Shown one piece after another: positions 16,981 through 28,687 of a DNA stretch of 64,000 nucleotides. Source of the DNA: Bacillota bacterium. GTDB taxonomy: Bacteria > Bacillota > Clostridia > Lachnospirales > Lachnospiraceae. Location: positions 1-64,000 of the forward strand of contig JAEZGK010000098.1 in NCBI GenBank assembly GCA_023437365.1, read 5' to 3'. Position numbers and translations under genes: made by a program. Under the pieces are notes generated by a model. It did not search any database. It was not told where the DNA came from and saw only the letters and a program-made list of their open reading frames with translations. How positions within the stretch are numbered: position 1 is the stretch's first letter; every line of letters starts with the position of its first letter.

Positions 16981-18165
16981 ATGAATATTAGAAAATATTA
17001 TTTTTATAGCTTTTGTAAAGAGTTAATGCCGATTTATCCGTTGTATCTGCTGATGTTTGAACAGAAGGGTCTATCCATGGTCGAGATATCAGCTTTACTG
17101 GCCATCTGGTCAGTTCCGGGAGTGTTACTTGAGATTCCGACGGGGATTCTTGCCGATCATTGGAGCAGAAAGAATTTGATGTTTCTGGGAAGCCTTCTTA
17201 AGGGGGGCTGTTATCTGCTTTGGTTGTTTTCCGAGGGCTTTGGGCTTTATGCTGCCGGCTTCCTGTTATGGGGGATCGGGGGAGCTTTGCATTCGGGATC
17301 GGAAGAAGCATTATTATTTGACTCATTAAAGACGGAACAAAGAGAAGATAACTTTGACAGAATATACGGAATAGGAAGATTTCTTTCCGGTATCAGTACC
17401 ATATCAGCCTCTTTGCTCGGCGGCTATCTGGGAATGAAGTTTGGTTTCGAGCTCGCTTTATGTGTATCCATTCTGTTCGCACTCCTCGGTGCTGTGATTG
17501 CAGCCACGATGAGAGAGGTTAACCTGTATAAGGAGAATGAGGCTAGGAAAGATACGCTAAAACAATCGGCTCGTTTTCTGCTTTGCAGGAAGGATATACT
17601 TCTTTTTGCTTTGATCTCCTTACTGGTAATCACTACTGCGGGAGTTCTTGATGAATATGACCAGCTCATAGCAAAAGATTTTGGTCTATCTATCGCTTTG
17701 ATCGGTGGTTGGACAGCTATCCGATTTTTGTTGATTTCCTTCGGAGGAATTCTTGCCTATCGGATCAGAAGAAGAATGGAGAAGCTGCTGCACAGTTCGG
17801 ATCGTATGCTTCCGATTATTATATTATGCCTGATGGCGGCAGCTTTATTGATGACGGCAGGTATATTCAGATTGTTGGCGTTTATGGTTCTATATGGGTT
17901 ATATTATTTCATTATGGCAGCAGCCGATGTCATTCAGGAAGATTACTTACAGCAGAGGATTGAAACGGAGGGAAGATCGACAGTACATTCCCTGACATCT
18001 CTTTCAATGAATCTATACGGAATGATCTGTTATGGCCTGTTTGGCTTGGTAGTATCCCGTTCCGAGCTTTTTACCGGGCTTACCTTTGCAGGTGGGTATA
18101 TTATAGTATGGACTATACTCATCGGAACTGCTTATCTGATTTATAAAAAGAGAGGAAAACGATAG
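16981..18165 (+). CDS. Major facilitator superfamily transporter
   Basis: A 394-residue membrane protein with about twelve hydrophobic helices. The loop 2-3 motif of MFS proteins appears as GILADHWSRKNLM and helix 2 as VPGVLLEIPTG. It resembles Firmicute drug-efflux members, but no substrate can be assigned. ATG 16981 follows GGAGG at 16971-16975, so I use it rather than the upstream non-ATG codon at 16969. It ends before a strong terminator. Confidence 0.85.
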   Translation: MNIRKYYFYSFCKELMPIYPLYLLMFEQKGLSMVEISALLAIWSVPGVLLEIPTGILADHWSRKNLMFLGSLLKGGCYLLWLFSEGFGLYAAGFLLWGIGGALHSGSEEALLFDSLKTEQREDNFDRIYGIGRFLSGISTISASLLGGYLGMKFGFELALCVSILFALLGAVIAATMREVNLYKENEARKDTLKQSARFLLCRKDILLFALISLLVITTAGVLDEYDQLIAKDFGLSIALIGGWTAIRFLLISFGGILAYRIRRRMEKLLHSSDRMLPIIILCLMAAALLMTAGIFRLLAFMVLYGLYYFIMAAADVIQEDYLQQRIETEGRSTVHSLTSLSMNLYGMICYGLFGLVVSRSELFTGLTFAGGYIIVWTILIGTAYLIYKKRGKR

Positions 18166-18220
18166 GCTATGATACAGCTGCAGTCGTAATCCGGGCAACC
18201 GATCCTAAAATTAAATGGAA

Positions 18221-18247
18221 ATGGGGCGCACGTCGCCCCATTTTTTT
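18221..18247 (+). terminator. Terminator of the MFS gene
   Basis: Stem ATGGGGCG and CGCCCCAT with a short loop, followed by seven T (18241-18247). Confidence 0.9.
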
Positions 18248-18258
18248 GCTCTTGCGGT

Positions 18259-19239
18259 TTAATTATATTGCTCCAGAGTTTTGGTTAGCTCCTGGCGGAT
18301 TTTATCTTTTAAATGAGGAGGATTTAATACCCGCACACCGGAGCCGAATTGCAGGATCCAACGAATCAGCTCATCGGTAACTGCAGTGTCGCGAATGAAA
18401 TGTATTCCTGTCTCGGTCTCCACGATTTCATCAGCTAGGTCAGCTTCGTATTCCTGTATGTATTTGGCTGTAGGCCCCTCGAAGGCAAGAATGATCTGCT
18501 CGACGACATTACCGGAGAGATGAATGAACTTGCTGCGGGCCTTTTTTAGAAAATAATCCGACGGTATGACAAAGGTCTCTTCGAGTGGAGTGATTGCCTT
18601 GATCCTGGACACTCTGAAATCTCTGAGGTCGTTTCGCAGTTCACAAAAGCCTACTACGCAGAGTGCACCATCATTAATCATCAGTTCGTAGGGATGGATA
18701 ATTCTGATGGTATCCTCGTCCCCGCCGAAGCTGTGATAGATAATTCGTACCTTGGTCCTTCCTCGTATGGCGTTCTGCAGACGTTCCTCTATTTCCGGAT
18801 TTACTTCATCACTGATATAATCATTCGTATTGATAGATACCATACCACTGAAATGCTTTATGAACTCGCGGTTTAGATTGGTTGTATTATCCAGAAGCTT
18901 ATGGATCAGCTCCTGGGCGGTCTTACCCATAGTCATATACTGGTAAGGCTTCAGCAGCTCCAGCATAAAGGCAAGGGAGATCAATTCGGGAGAAGTAAAG
19001 GTGATATCCCTGAGACGGAATTTATCTGCAGTATAGTAAGTTTTGCCGTTCCTTTCCTCCTCTGAAATGAAACAGATACCTGACAGACTGTCAATATCTC
19101 GGCTGATGGTCTTTTTATCAACTATGACATCCCATTTTTCGAGAGAGGAATGGATATCGCTGATGGTATAACCCCGCTTATTCTCTGACAATAATAATAA
19201 GATAAAAATCTGTCGTTCTGTCTGTGCCATATCTTTCAT
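18259..19239 (-). CDS. WYL-domain transcriptional regulator
   Basis: A 326-residue regulator of the DeoR/HTH_11 plus WYL type. The N-terminal winged helix spans about residues 5-70 (ERQIFILLLLSENKRGYTISDI ... KKTISRDIDSL, in part), and the WYL ligand-binding domain follows (about 140-220; RIIYHSFGGDEDTIRIIHPYEL in part, then VVGFCELRNDLRDFRVSRI). WYL domains sense nucleotides or other ligands; targets cannot be predicted here. The start has AAGGAGG eight bases upstream. It is transcribed away from the str operon, and 411 bp separate the two starts. Confidence 0.88.
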   Translation of the reverse strand: MKDMAQTERQIFILLLLSENKRGYTISDIHSSLEKWDVIVDKKTISRDIDSLSGICFISEEERNGKTYYTADKFRLRDITFTSPELISLAFMLELLKPYQYMTMGKTAQELIHKLLDNTTNLNREFIKHFSGMVSINTNDYISDEVNPEIEERLQNAIRGRTKVRIIYHSFGGDEDTIRIIHPYELMINDGALCVVGFCELRNDLRDFRVSRIKAITPLEETFVIPSDYFLKKARSKFIHLSGNVVEQIILAFEGPTAKYIQEYEADLADEIVETETGIHFIRDTAVTDELIRWILQFGSGVRVLNPPHLKDKIRQELTKTLEQYN

Positions 19240-19474
19240 AGGAAAACCTCCTTATTCGAATCTAAATCACGTACGAGTTTCTTCATATAATAATAATCAA
19301 CTAGAAAGGAATTGATTAATCAAAGTATATTTTTGACATCATCTATATCTTACTATAAGAGAAAGGATTATTCAAGAATAAGAAGCTATCAGGGGAAAGC
19401 ATGAGGACTTGATTTTATTACTAGGCTTAGCTCAATAGCTTTGCTCCATACTAGGCGTTGCTCCAAAAAAGTCC

Positions 19475-19503
19475 TTGACAATCGTTACGCAAAAATATAT
19501 AAT
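19475..19503 (+). promoter_or_regulatory. str operon promoter
   Basis: Perfect consensus: TTGACA at 19475-19480, a 17-bp spacer, TATAAT at 19498-19503, as expected of a highly expressed ribosomal operon. The region 19240-19474 upstream, shared with the divergent WYL gene, shows no further feature. Confidence 0.92.
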
Positions 19504-19508
19504 CATTT

Positions 19509-19541
19509 AGCGTGCAGATTTCTGCATGCTATGTATTTTTT
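19509..19541 (+). promoter_or_regulatory. Hairpin with T-run at the 5' end of the str leader
   Basis: AGCGTGCAG (19509-19517) pairs with CTGCATGCT (19522-19530), and a T-rich run follows (19534-19541). It starts within a few bases of the expected transcription start, so it would be an early terminator or attenuator, or a 5' stabilising hairpin, 130 bases before rpsL. Confidence 0.6.
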
Positions 19542-19670
19542 ATGCGCTTTTTGTTGATGCTGGTATGGTATCAAAAAAGCGGTAGCAAACCACAGAGCCA
19601 AAAACTATAAACAAGCGGATTGAACAACAATTCATCTTGTAACGAACAATTTTCAGGAGGTGAAAAATTA

Positions 19671-20093
19671 ATGCCTACATTTAACCAGCTAGTAAGAAAA
19701 GGCAGACAGACAATGGAGAAGAAATCTACAGCACCTGCTTTGCAGAAGGGTTTTAACTCCTTAAACAAGAGAGCAACTGACGTATCTTCCCCTCAGAAGA
19801 GAGGTGTTTGTACAGCAGTTAGAACAGCAACTCCTAAGAAGCCTAACTCAGCGCTTCGTAAGATTGCCAGAGTTCGTCTGTCCAACGGAATCGAAGTAAC
19901 AAGCTATATTCCCGGCGAAGGTCACAACCTTCAGGAGCACAGCGTTGTTCTGATTAGAGGTGGTAGAGTAAAGGACTTACCCGGTACTCGTTATCACATT
20001 GTCAGAGGTACACTTGATACAGCAGGCGTTGCCAAGAGAAGACAGGCACGTTCCAAGTACGGTGCTAAGAGACCGAAGGAAGCTAAAAAGTAA
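19671..20093 (+). CDS. rpsL: 30S ribosomal protein S12
   Basis: A 140-residue S12 with the conserved start [12 protein letters not shown], the decoding-centre segments [11 protein letters not shown] and [11 protein letters not shown], and the basic tail. ATG 19671 follows AGGAGGTG. S12 monitors codon-anticodon pairing in the 30S A site. Lys in TPKKPNS is the usual streptomycin-sensitive residue. It opens the rpsL-rpsG-fusA-tuf operon. Confidence 0.98.
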   Translation: MPTFNQLVRKGRQTMEKKSTAPALQKGFNSLNKRATDVSSPQKRGVCTAVRTATPKKPNSALRKIARVRLSNGIEVTSYIPGEGHNLQEHSVVLIRGGRVKDLPGTRYHIVRGTLDTAGVAKRRQARSKYGAKRPKEAKK

Positions 20094-20908
<815 letters not shown>

Positions 20909-21150
20909 TTTAGCATTCATCATAGCATATTAAATACGAAATAGTTGTATTCAATCATGGATTTGCAGATTAGAAGCTTAAATGCTTCGCACGACGCGTA
21001 ACCTATGGTTACGCTACTAATTGTTATACTTATCCATGTAAGCCAATCCATTTATACTCATGTCTGGCTTGCTAGACATTGAGCTCCAATAAATGTCTTG
21101 CCTTTCATGGACTAATCTGCTTAACATGTAATTTTAAGGAGGAAATATCC

Positions 21151-23268
21151 TTGGCAGGAAGAGAATATCCGTTAGAGAGGACTAGGAACATCGGAATTAT
21201 GGCACATATCGATGCAGGTAAGACAACTCTTACCGAGCGTATCTTGTACTATACCGGTGTTAACTACAAAATCGGTGATACTCATGAAGGTACTGCAACC
21301 ATGGACTGGATGGAGCAGGAGCAGGAAAGAGGTATCACAATCACATCAGCGGCGACCACATGCCATTGGACTCAGGAATTCGAGCATAAGAAGATCCCCG
21401 GTGCTTTAGAACATCGTATTAATATTATCGATACTCCCGGACACGTAGACTTTACCGTTGAGGTAGAGCGTTCCTTGCGTGTACTGGATAGTGCGGTTGG
21501 CGTATTCTGTGCTAAGGGCGGTGTAGAGCCTCAGTCTGAGACCGTTTGGCGTCAAGCTGATAAGTATAATGTACCGAGAATGGCTTTCGTTAATAAGATG
21601 GACATTTCCGGTGCTGACTTTTTCAATGTTGTAAGAATGATTAAGAGCAGATTGGGTAAGAATGCGGTTCCGCTTCAGTTACCGATTGGCAAGGAAGATA
21701 CCTTTAAGGGTATTATTGATCTATTCGAGATGAAGGCTTATTATTATAAAGATGATAAGGGCGAAGACATCGAGATTACAGATATTCCGGATGACATGAA
21801 GGACCAGGCAGAAGAATACAGACAGGCATTGATTGAGTCCATCTGCGAGACAGATGATGAGTTGATTGAGAAATTCTTAGAGGGTGAGGAACCCACAACA
21901 GCTGAATTAAAGGCTGCCTTAAGAAAGGCGACAATCTCAACTCAGATCATCCCTGTACTTTGCGGAACAGCATACAGAAACAAGGGCGTACAGAAATTAC
22001 TTGACGCCGTTATAGAATTTTTGCCTGCACCTACCGATATCCCGGATATCAATGGTGTGGATGAGGATGGCAATCCGATCACCAGAAAGTCTTCTGATGA
22101 TGAGCCGTTCGCAGCATTGGCATTTAAGATTATGGCCGATCCTTTCGTAGGTAAGCTCGCATTCTTCAGAGTATACTCCGGTACCTTAAATTCTGGTTCC
22201 TACGTATTAAACTCTACAAAGAACAAGAAAGAGCGTGTAGGTCGTATTCTTCAGATGCATGCCAATAAACGAGAAGATCTTGAAAGGGTTTACTCCGGTG
22301 ACATCGCAGCGGCTGTAGGTCTTAAGACCACTACAACCGGTGATACCATCTGTGATGAGAAGTCTCCGGTAATTCTTGAAGCAATGGAATTCCCTGAGCC
22401 GGTTATCAATGTTGCTATCGAGCCTAAGACTAAGGCGGGACAGGATAAGATGGGTGAGGCTTTGGCAAAGCTTGCTGAAGAAGATCCTACTTTTAGAACC
22501 TATACCGATGAAGAAACCGGTCAGACGATTATCGCCGGTATGGGCGAGCTTCATCTTGAGATCATTGTAGATCGACTTCTTCGTGAGTTTAAGGTAGAAG
22601 CAAATGTTGGTGCTCCTCAGGTTGCGTATAAGGAAAGCTTTACTAAGACCGTTGAGGTTGACAGTAAGTATGCGAAGCAGTCCGGTGGTCGTGGTCAGTA
22701 TGGTCACTGTAAGGTTCGCTTCGAGCCCATGGATGCAAATGCGGAAAAAACCTACGAGTTTGTTAACGCAATTGTCGGCGGTGCTATTCCGAAGGAATAC
22801 ATCCCTGCAGTTGATAACGGTATTCAGGAAGCTTCCAAAGCAGGTATACTCGGCGGTTATCCCGTTCTTGGTATCAGAGCTACCTGTTATGACGGTTCCT
22901 ACCATGAGGTTGACTCCAGTGAAATGGCATTCAAGATCGCCGGTTCTATGGCCTTTAAGGATGCGATGCACAAGGGTGGTTCCGTACTGCTCGAGCCTAT
23001 CATGAGAGTAGAAGTTACTGTTCCCGAAGATTACATGGGTGATGTTATCGGTGATATCAGCTCCCGTCGTGGTCGTATCGAAGGTACAGAGGACATCAAT
23101 GGCACTAAGCTGATCAGAGGCTTTGTTCCGTTGTCCGAGATGTTCGGATACTCTACAACCCTTCGTTCCAAGACCCAGGGTCGTGGTGCTTACTCCATGT
23201 TCTTTGCGATCTATGAACCGGTTCCGAAGAATGTTCAGGAAAAGGTTTTATCCGCAAAGGGTAAATAA
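21151..23268 (+). CDS. fusA: Elongation factor G
   Basis: A 705-residue translational GTPase that drives translocation. G1 AHIDAGKT, G3 DTPGHVD and G4 NKMD are visible, then domains II-V, ending with the [15 protein letters not shown] motif. I start at TTG 21151 ([20 protein letters not shown] follows), because AAGGAGG lies at 21136-21142 and EF-G homology begins there; an upstream ATG at 21079 would add 24 unrelated residues. The 242-bp gap after rpsG holds no recognised feature. Confidence 0.96.
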   Translation: MAGREYPLERTRNIGIMAHIDAGKTTLTERILYYTGVNYKIGDTHEGTATMDWMEQEQERGITITSAATTCHWTQEFEHKKIPGALEHRINIIDTPGHVDFTVEVERSLRVLDSAVGVFCAKGGVEPQSETVWRQADKYNVPRMAFVNKMDISGADFFNVVRMIKSRLGKNAVPLQLPIGKEDTFKGIIDLFEMKAYYYKDDKGEDIEITDIPDDMKDQAEEYRQALIESICETDDELIEKFLEGEEPTTAELKAALRKATISTQIIPVLCGTAYRNKGVQKLLDAVIEFLPAPTDIPDINGVDEDGNPITRKSSDDEPFAALAFKIMADPFVGKLAFFRVYSGTLNSGSYVLNSTKNKKERVGRILQMHANKREDLERVYSGDIAAAVGLKTTTTGDTICDEKSPVILEAMEFPEPVINVAIEPKTKAGQDKMGEALAKLAEEDPTFRTYTDEETGQTIIAGMGELHLEIIVDRLLREFKVEANVGAPQVAYKESFTKTVEVDSKYAKQSGGRGQYGHCKVRFEPMDANAEKTYEFVNAIVGGAIPKEYIPAVDNGIQEASKAGILGGYPVLGIRATCYDGSYHEVDSSEMAFKIAGSMAFKDAMHKGGSVLLEPIMRVEVTVPEDYMGDVIGDISSRRGRIEGTEDINGTKLIRGFVPLSEMFGYSTTLRSKTQGRGAYSMFFAIYEPVPKNVQEKVLSAKGK

Positions 23269-23475
23269 AGAAAGTTGTGATAAAAATGTTATTGCCGTAA
23301 TGGATTATGCTTGAAAATATTTCTAAGTTGAAATATAATAGGGCATATGAGGCAATATATAAACAAGCCCATATTAAGGATACTAATTATTCCTTTAGGA
23401 AAATGTCTGGACGTTTTCCTTGGGCAAGAACTATTTGCTTAGAAGCATTTATTATTTAAAGGAGGACGTTGTAAA

Positions 23476-24669
23476 ATGGCTAAAGCTAAATTTGAAAGAA
23501 ACAAACCGCATTGTAATATCGGTACTATCGGTCACGTTGACCATGGTAAGACAACTCTTACAGCAGCTATCACAAAGACTCTTCATGAGAGATTAGGTAC
23601 TGGTGAGGTTGTAGCATTCGATCAGATCGACAAAGCTCCCGAGGAGAAGGCACGTGGTATCACAATATCTACCGCTCACGTTGAGTATGAGTCTAAGAAG
23701 AGACATTACGCTCACGTTGACTGCCCCGGACATGCTGACTATGTAAAGAACATGATTACCGGTGCTGCTCAGATGGACGGCGCTATCCTCGTAGTTGCTG
23801 CTACCGACGGTGTTATGGCTCAGACAAGAGAGCACATCTTACTTTCCCGTCAGGTTGGTGTTCCTTACGTTGTAGTATTTATGAACAAGTGTGATATGGT
23901 TGATGATCCTGAGCTTCTTGAATTAGTTGAGATGGAAATCAGAGACTTATTAAATGAGTATGAGTTCCCCGGCGATGATACACCTATCATCCAGGGTTCT
24001 GCTCTGAAGGCTCTTGAAGATCCTAGCTGCCCTTGGGGTGACAAGATCCTTGAGTTATTCGATGCAGTTGATAGCTGGATTCCGGATCCTCAGAGAGCAA
24101 CAGATAAGCCTTTCTTAATGCCTGTTGAGGACGTATTCTCCATTACTGGTCGTGGTACAGTTGCTACAGGCCGTGTTGAGCGTGGTGTTCTTCATGTATC
24201 TGAGGAAGTTGAAATCGTTGGTATTAAGGAAGAGACACGTAAGGTTGTATGTACCGGTATCGAGATGTTCCGTAAGCTTCTTGATGAGGCTCAGGCTGGT
24301 GATAACATCGGTGCACTTCTTCGTGGTGTTCAGAGAAATGAAATCGAAAGAGGACAGGTTCTCGTTAAGCCCGGTACAATTAAGTGCCATAAGAAGTTTA
24401 CAGCTCAGGTTTACGTATTAACAAAAGAAGAAGGTGGACGTCATACTCCTTTTTTCAACAACTACAGACCTCAGTTCTACTTCAGAACAACTGACGTTAC
24501 TGGTGTATGTAACCTGCCTGCAGGTGTTGAGATGTGTATGCCTGGCGATAACATCGAGATGAGCATCGAATTAATTCATCCGATCGCTATGGAGCAGGGT
24601 CTTGGCTTCGCTATCCGTGAGGGTGGCAGAACAGTAGGTTCAGGTAAGGTTGCTACTATTATTGAATAA
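23476..24669 (+). CDS. tuf: Elongation factor Tu
   Basis: A 397-residue EF-Tu that carries aminoacyl-tRNA to the ribosome. G1 GHVDHGKT, G3 DCPGHAD, G4 NKCD and the effector segment RGITI are intact. ATG 23476 follows AAAGGAGG. It is the last gene of the str operon and is followed by a strong terminator. Confidence 0.98.
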   Translation: MAKAKFERNKPHCNIGTIGHVDHGKTTLTAAITKTLHERLGTGEVVAFDQIDKAPEEKARGITISTAHVEYESKKRHYAHVDCPGHADYVKNMITGAAQMDGAILVVAATDGVMAQTREHILLSRQVGVPYVVVFMNKCDMVDDPELLELVEMEIRDLLNEYEFPGDDTPIIQGSALKALEDPSCPWGDKILELFDAVDSWIPDPQRATDKPFLMPVEDVFSITGRGTVATGRVERGVLHVSEEVEIVGIKEETRKVVCTGIEMFRKLLDEAQAGDNIGALLRGVQRNEIERGQVLVKPGTIKCHKKFTAQVYVLTKEEGGRHTPFFNNYRPQFYFRTTDVTGVCNLPAGVEMCMPGDNIEMSIELIHPIAMEQGLGFAIREGGRTVGSGKVATIIE

Positions 24670-24687
24670 TTGATTTAGGTAAATTTT

Positions 24688-24720
24688 AAGGAGGTGTTTT
24701 TAACACCTCCTTATTTTTAT
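24688..24720 (+). terminator. str operon terminator
   Basis: AAGGAGGTG (24688-24696) pairs with CACCTCCTT (24704-24712), followed by ATTTTTAT. Confidence 0.9.
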
Positions 24721-24764
24721 GTAATAGAAAAGTTCGTCCTATTACATAAAAACGCTCCGCATAG
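24714..24764. repeat. Long inverted repeat beside the tuf terminator
   Basis: TTTTTATGTAATAG and CTATTACATAAAAA form a 14-bp perfect inverted repeat around an 11-base loop, followed by the small stem CGCT/AGCG. It overlaps the end of the tuf terminator. The AAAACGCTCCGC flank resembles the reverse complement of the flank of the element at 31488-31585, so it may be a diverged relative. Confidence 0.6.
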
Positions 24765-24875
24765 CGAATAATTCCCATATAACACCTCTTGAGTTTTATG
24801 AAAAAAATGCCGATATTTATCCTGTAATAGCATCATACGCAAAAGAACTGCACGTAAAAATGCACAAGTAAAAAA

Positions 24876-25388
24876 TCACATCAGCCTGTTATGGGTTAAG
24901 TCATAATGGAGTTTTACTTGATAAAAGGGAAATCCGATTATCCTAAGAAATAAACCGGAAGATAAGATTATGACCGGCAGCTTCTGCAGATAAGGTGGAA
25001 CGAGAGCCTTCGTACTGAAGTTATACTGCCAAAGAGCAAGAAAAAGCATAGCAATCAGGAAGGTTACGGAATTTGACAGATACTTAACTCGGCTATATTG
25101 GTATTTTTTCTTCAAATGACTCAGGAGAAATGTCTCTTCCTTTGCTAAAGCAATCAGAAAGGGGAGCTTCGCATTCTTAATGTTATCTGAGATTGCATAT
25201 TCCAGAACAGGAGGGAAGATGTTTAGCAGGATTACAGTGTATAATGGAGCCATATTATAATTACCTGTGACAAAGGCGATCGTAGTAATTGAAAGTATCA
25301 GAGTCAGAAAATGACGGCTGATGATTAAAGACCGATATTGCGAGAGCTGACGAATTTCCTTTTTCATGATCATCGCCTTTTCGTTCAT
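24876..25388 (-). CDS. Integral membrane protein of unknown function
   Basis: A 170-residue protein with about four hydrophobic helices (roughly residues 25-42, 47-62, 105-122, 135-155) and a basic cytoplasmic loop (HLKKKYQYSRVK). I recognise no family. The ribosome-binding site AAGGAGT precedes ATG 25388. It is a single gene between the str operon and mbl on the opposite strand. Confidence 0.6.
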   Translation of the reverse strand: MNEKAMIMKKEIRQLSQYRSLIISRHFLTLILSITTIAFVTGNYNMAPLYTVILLNIFPPVLEYAISDNIKNAKLPFLIALAKEETFLLSHLKKKYQYSRVKYLSNSVTFLIAMLFLALWQYNFSTKALVPPYLQKLPVIILSSGLFLRIIGFPFYQVKLHYDLTHNRLM

Positions 25389-25505
25389 TTTATATTACTC
25401 CTTCCTTATGTTAGCTAAACGTATTATATAATATTTTTAGTAAGACCTCAACTGCTGAATAACCTCCGAAAATGTCGGCATTTACTTAATTATTGAAAAT
25501 TTCCT

Positions 25506-25534
25506 TTGAATATTATAAGAAAAGCGTATATAAT
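25506..25534 (+). promoter_or_regulatory. Candidate promoter of the mbl-flagellar cluster
   Basis: -35 TTGAAT at 25506-25511, 17-bp spacer, -10 TATAAT at 25529-25534. A leader of about 140 bases to mbl follows. Confidence 0.65.
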
Positions 25535-25683
25535 ATACTCGTGTATGTTTAAGTTGCCGAAGATTGGAAGAAAATATAGAAAGAGGAAGCTTTCAAGGTT
25601 TAGAGCAGCATTGATGACAGTTGGGTCAATATAAAAATCAGTTACTTATTCTGTAGCGGCATAAACAGGAAAGGAGATATATT

Positions 25684-26673
25684 ATGTTAGGTAGTGATAT
25701 CGGAATCGATTTGGGTACTGCAAGTGTGTTGGTATATATAAAAGGAAAGGGAGTTGTGTTAAAGGAGCCTTCGGTAGTGGCTTTTGACAGAGACTCCAAT
25801 AAAATAAAGGCTATTGGTGAGGAAGCAAGATTAATGCTGGGAAGAACTCCCGGTAATATTGTTGCTGTACGTCCTCTCAGGCAGGGTGTAATCTCTGACT
25901 ATACAGTAACCGAGAAAATGTTAAAATACTTTATTCAGAAAGCAGTCGGCAAGCAGCGTTTCAGAAAACCCAGAATCAGCGTCTGTGTACCCAGCGGGGT
26001 TACAGAAGTTGAGAAGAAAGCCGTTGAGGATGCAACCTATGCAGCAGGTGCCAGAGAAGTGGCAATCATCGAGGAACCGATTGCGGCAGCGATCGGAGCA
26101 GGAATCGATATCTCCAGACCCTGTGGTAATATGATTGTTGATATCGGCGGTGGTACTACAGATATCGCTGTCATATCTCTTGGAGGAACAGTGGTAAGTA
26201 CCTCGGTTAAGATAGCCGGCGACGATTTTGACGATGCAATTGTCAGATATATGAGAAAGAAGCATAATCTTCTGATTGGTGAAAGAACTGCAGAGGATAT
26301 TAAGATAAAAATTGGTTCTGCATACCGCAGACCCGAATCAGTGTCCATGGAGGTCAGAGGACGCAACCTTGTCACGGGACTTCCGAAGACAATCGCAGTT
26401 ACCTCTGAGGAGACAGAGGAAGCACTGAAGGAAACTACTTCTCAGATCGTAGAAGCAGTTCATAGTGTACTTGAAAAGACTCCGCCGGAGCTTGCAGCAG
26501 ATATTGCTGACAGAGGGATTGTATTAACCGGTGGCGGTTGCTTATTATATGGCTTGGAAGAGTTGATAGAAGAAAAGACAGGAATTACAACGATGACGGC
26601 AGAGGACCCTATGACAGCAGTTGCAATAGGGACCGGTAAATTTGTTGAGTTCCTGGCAGGAAAAAGAGACTAG
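25684..26673 (+). CDS. mbl: MreB-like actin homologue (Mbl type)
   Basis: A 329-residue bacterial actin that organises the elongation machinery under the membrane. Nucleotide-binding motifs are [12 protein letters not shown] near the N terminus, [17 protein letters not shown] in the middle and [15 protein letters not shown] near the C terminus. I call it Mbl because the mbl-flhO-flhP order matches that of Bacillus subtilis; mreB proper, next to mreCD, is not here. ATG 25684 follows AAAGGAG. Confidence 0.88.
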   Translation: MLGSDIGIDLGTASVLVYIKGKGVVLKEPSVVAFDRDSNKIKAIGEEARLMLGRTPGNIVAVRPLRQGVISDYTVTEKMLKYFIQKAVGKQRFRKPRISVCVPSGVTEVEKKAVEDATYAAGAREVAIIEEPIAAAIGAGIDISRPCGNMIVDIGGGTTDIAVISLGGTVVSTSVKIAGDDFDDAIVRYMRKKHNLLIGERTAEDIKIKIGSAYRRPESVSMEVRGRNLVTGLPKTIAVTSEETEEALKETTSQIVEAVHSVLEKTPPELAADIADRGIVLTGGGCLLYGLEELIEEKTGITTMTAEDPMTAVAIGTGKFVEFLAGKRD

Positions 26674-26826
26674 TGTGAAGAGAAACATCCTCATACGCCC
26701 GAAGAATTGCGGCAATCGTAACTTGAATTTATATTACAGATTTACGATTATGCACTCACCCCTTGTTCTTTTGGGTTTTGATTTTGTAACTACTGATTTA
26801 TAAGGTGCAGGAAAGAGGTTGATGGA

Positions 26827-27600
26827 ATGGTAAGAGGATTGTATACAGCCTACACCGGAATGAAAAACGAACAGAAAAGGCTGGATATCATTGCGAACAA
26901 TCTTGCAAATTCAGCTACCACCGGTTACAAGGAAGAAAGTGCTACCAGCCAGTCCTTTGATGAGCTTTTGACGATAAAGGTCAAGGACGAATCGGAATTC
27001 TATAACAATAGGCCGATCGGTCATATGAGTCTTGGAGTAAAGCTTGGCGAGGTCTATACCAATTATGGACAGGGATCGCTGAGACAGACTGCAAACACTT
27101 ATGATCTGGCTTTGGAGGGTAAGGGCTTTTTTAAGGTGTCCGTAACTGATAGAGCAGGAAATGTAAGCACAGAATACACACGAAATGGTTCTTTTACCAT
27201 GACAAAGGAAGGTCACATCGTGGATGGAAACGGAAATCACTTGATGAGTGAAAGCGGAGAGCTTCAAGTGCCCACAGATGCAGCAAAGGTTGTGATCGAT
27301 ACAACCGGTGCTGTATATGCAGATGGAGTATATGTCGATACTCTTGCGGTTACTGATTTTGAAGACTACGATTATCTGATCAAATCAGGTGATACGAGGT
27401 ATCAGGCGCTTGACGGTGCAGTTGATACTGCAGCTAATGCAACAGTGAGGCAAGGCTATACAGAACAGTCCAATGTGAATGTAGTTTCCGAAATGGTTGA
27501 GATGATCTCAGTTACCAGAGCCTATGAAGCAAATCAAAAGATCATAAAATCAATAGATGGTACATTGGACTTGGCAGCGAACTCTGTAGGTAAGGTATAG
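26827..27600 (+). CDS. flhO: Flagellar hook-basal body protein, FlhO (FlgF/FlgG-like)
   Basis: A 257-residue flagellar rod/hook family protein. The N-terminal rod motif is LYTAYTGMKNEQKRLDIIANN then LANSATTGYK, and the C-terminal motif is EMVEMISVTRAYEANQKII, which form the coiled rod helices. The central part resembles the FlgG domain, with LALEGKGFFKV. It is exported by the flagellar type III apparatus. A paralogue follows 35 bp downstream. Confidence 0.88.
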   Translation: MVRGLYTAYTGMKNEQKRLDIIANNLANSATTGYKEESATSQSFDELLTIKVKDESEFYNNRPIGHMSLGVKLGEVYTNYGQGSLRQTANTYDLALEGKGFFKVSVTDRAGNVSTEYTRNGSFTMTKEGHIVDGNGNHLMSESGELQVPTDAAKVVIDTTGAVYADGVYVDTLAVTDFEDYDYLIKSGDTRYQALDGAVDTAANATVRQGYTEQSNVNVVSEMVEMISVTRAYEANQKIIKSIDGTLDLAANSVGKV

Positions 27601-27635
27601 CATAAGGTGACAGTATAATTTAGGAGGAATAGCTT

Positions 27636-28448
27636 ATGATGAGATCCTTATGGACCGCTGCGTCCGGCATGATTTCGCAACAAACCAATGTAGATACAAT
27701 ATCCAATAATCTTGCCAATATTAATACCACAGGTTATAAGAGAGAAACTGCAGAATTCAAATCTTTACTTTACCAGACGCTGCAGGCTCAGTCCTATGAT
27801 AATAACGGCGATCCGAAGCCCTATGGAGTACAGGTGGGGCTCGGTGTAAGAAATTCAGCCATTACATCAAGATATACTCAGGGAACACTGACAGAGACCG
27901 GGAATGATTTCGATCTTGCCATCGATGGCAATGGTTTCTTCATGGTAAAGACTGAGGACGGAAGGACCGGCTTTACAAGAAACGGCTCTTTTCAATTGTC
28001 GTTGGGACCGGAGGGCTTGACTCTGTCCAATTCGGATGGTAATCCTGTATTAAATACAGAGGGAGAGCCGATCACGGTTAGCGCAGAATACTTGGCATCT
28101 GAACTAAAGATCGATGAGCAGGGAGAGCTCTGTTATCCTGATGCAACAGGCTTAGCAGTTCCGATTGGCCAGAAAATTGCTATTGCACAATTTAATAATC
28201 CGGCAGGTATCAGCAAGGGTTCTAACAGTATTAGTTTTGAGACGGAAGCTTCCGGAGAAGCACTTTTGGAACATGCCAATGCGAACCTAAGGCAAAGTAA
28301 AATACACCAGGGTTATTTGGAAGCCTCCAATGTCCAGGCAGTTGATGAAATGGTGAACTTAATTGTAGCACAGCGTGCTTATGAGATGAATTCCAAGATC
28401 ATCACTGCATCCGATGAGATGCTGCAACAGGCTAACAACTTGAGATAG
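27636..28448 (+). CDS. flhP: Flagellar basal-body rod protein, FlhP (FlgG-like)
   Basis: A 270-residue rod protein with the N-terminal motif SLWTAASGMISQQTNVDTISNN and LANINTTGYKRE, LAIDGNGFFMV in the middle, and EMVNLIVAQRAYEMNSKII at the C terminus. It probably forms the distal rod next to its paralogue FlhO. It is translated from its own AGGAGG site. The 239 bp after it (28449-28687) show no feature I can name. Confidence 0.88.
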   Translation: MMRSLWTAASGMISQQTNVDTISNNLANINTTGYKRETAEFKSLLYQTLQAQSYDNNGDPKPYGVQVGLGVRNSAITSRYTQGTLTETGNDFDLAIDGNGFFMVKTEDGRTGFTRNGSFQLSLGPEGLTLSNSDGNPVLNTEGEPITVSAEYLASELKIDEQGELCYPDATGLAVPIGQKIAIAQFNNPAGISKGSNSISFETEASGEALLEHANANLRQSKIHQGYLEASNVQAVDEMVNLIVAQRAYEMNSKIITASDEMLQQANNLR

Positions 28449-28687
28449 GATAGGCCATTATAGAAATCAAATGAATTCAAGAATTCGTTATGGGAGTTTC
28501 ATTATGAGCTTCTTCCGGTGTGATATGCTTTTTCTTCACACTAACTTAATCTCATATGCATCTAATCCAGTTGGGCGTGTTTCGAAGCGTGACAAATCAA
28601 GAATTATAACAGTGAATTGTTTACTATGCACTTATAAATATTGTGTTTACGGCGAAATTTACAGGTTTTTTATGAAGGGAGGCTTTT

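Noticed and set aside
22207..22971. 254-codon minus-strand ORF inside fusA
   Set aside because: Shadow of the strongly codon-biased fusA gene; no homology or ribosome-binding site.
28449..28687. Small RNA or riboswitch between flhP and the rod-binding gene
   Set aside because: No conserved riboswitch motif or strong promoter/terminator pair was found.
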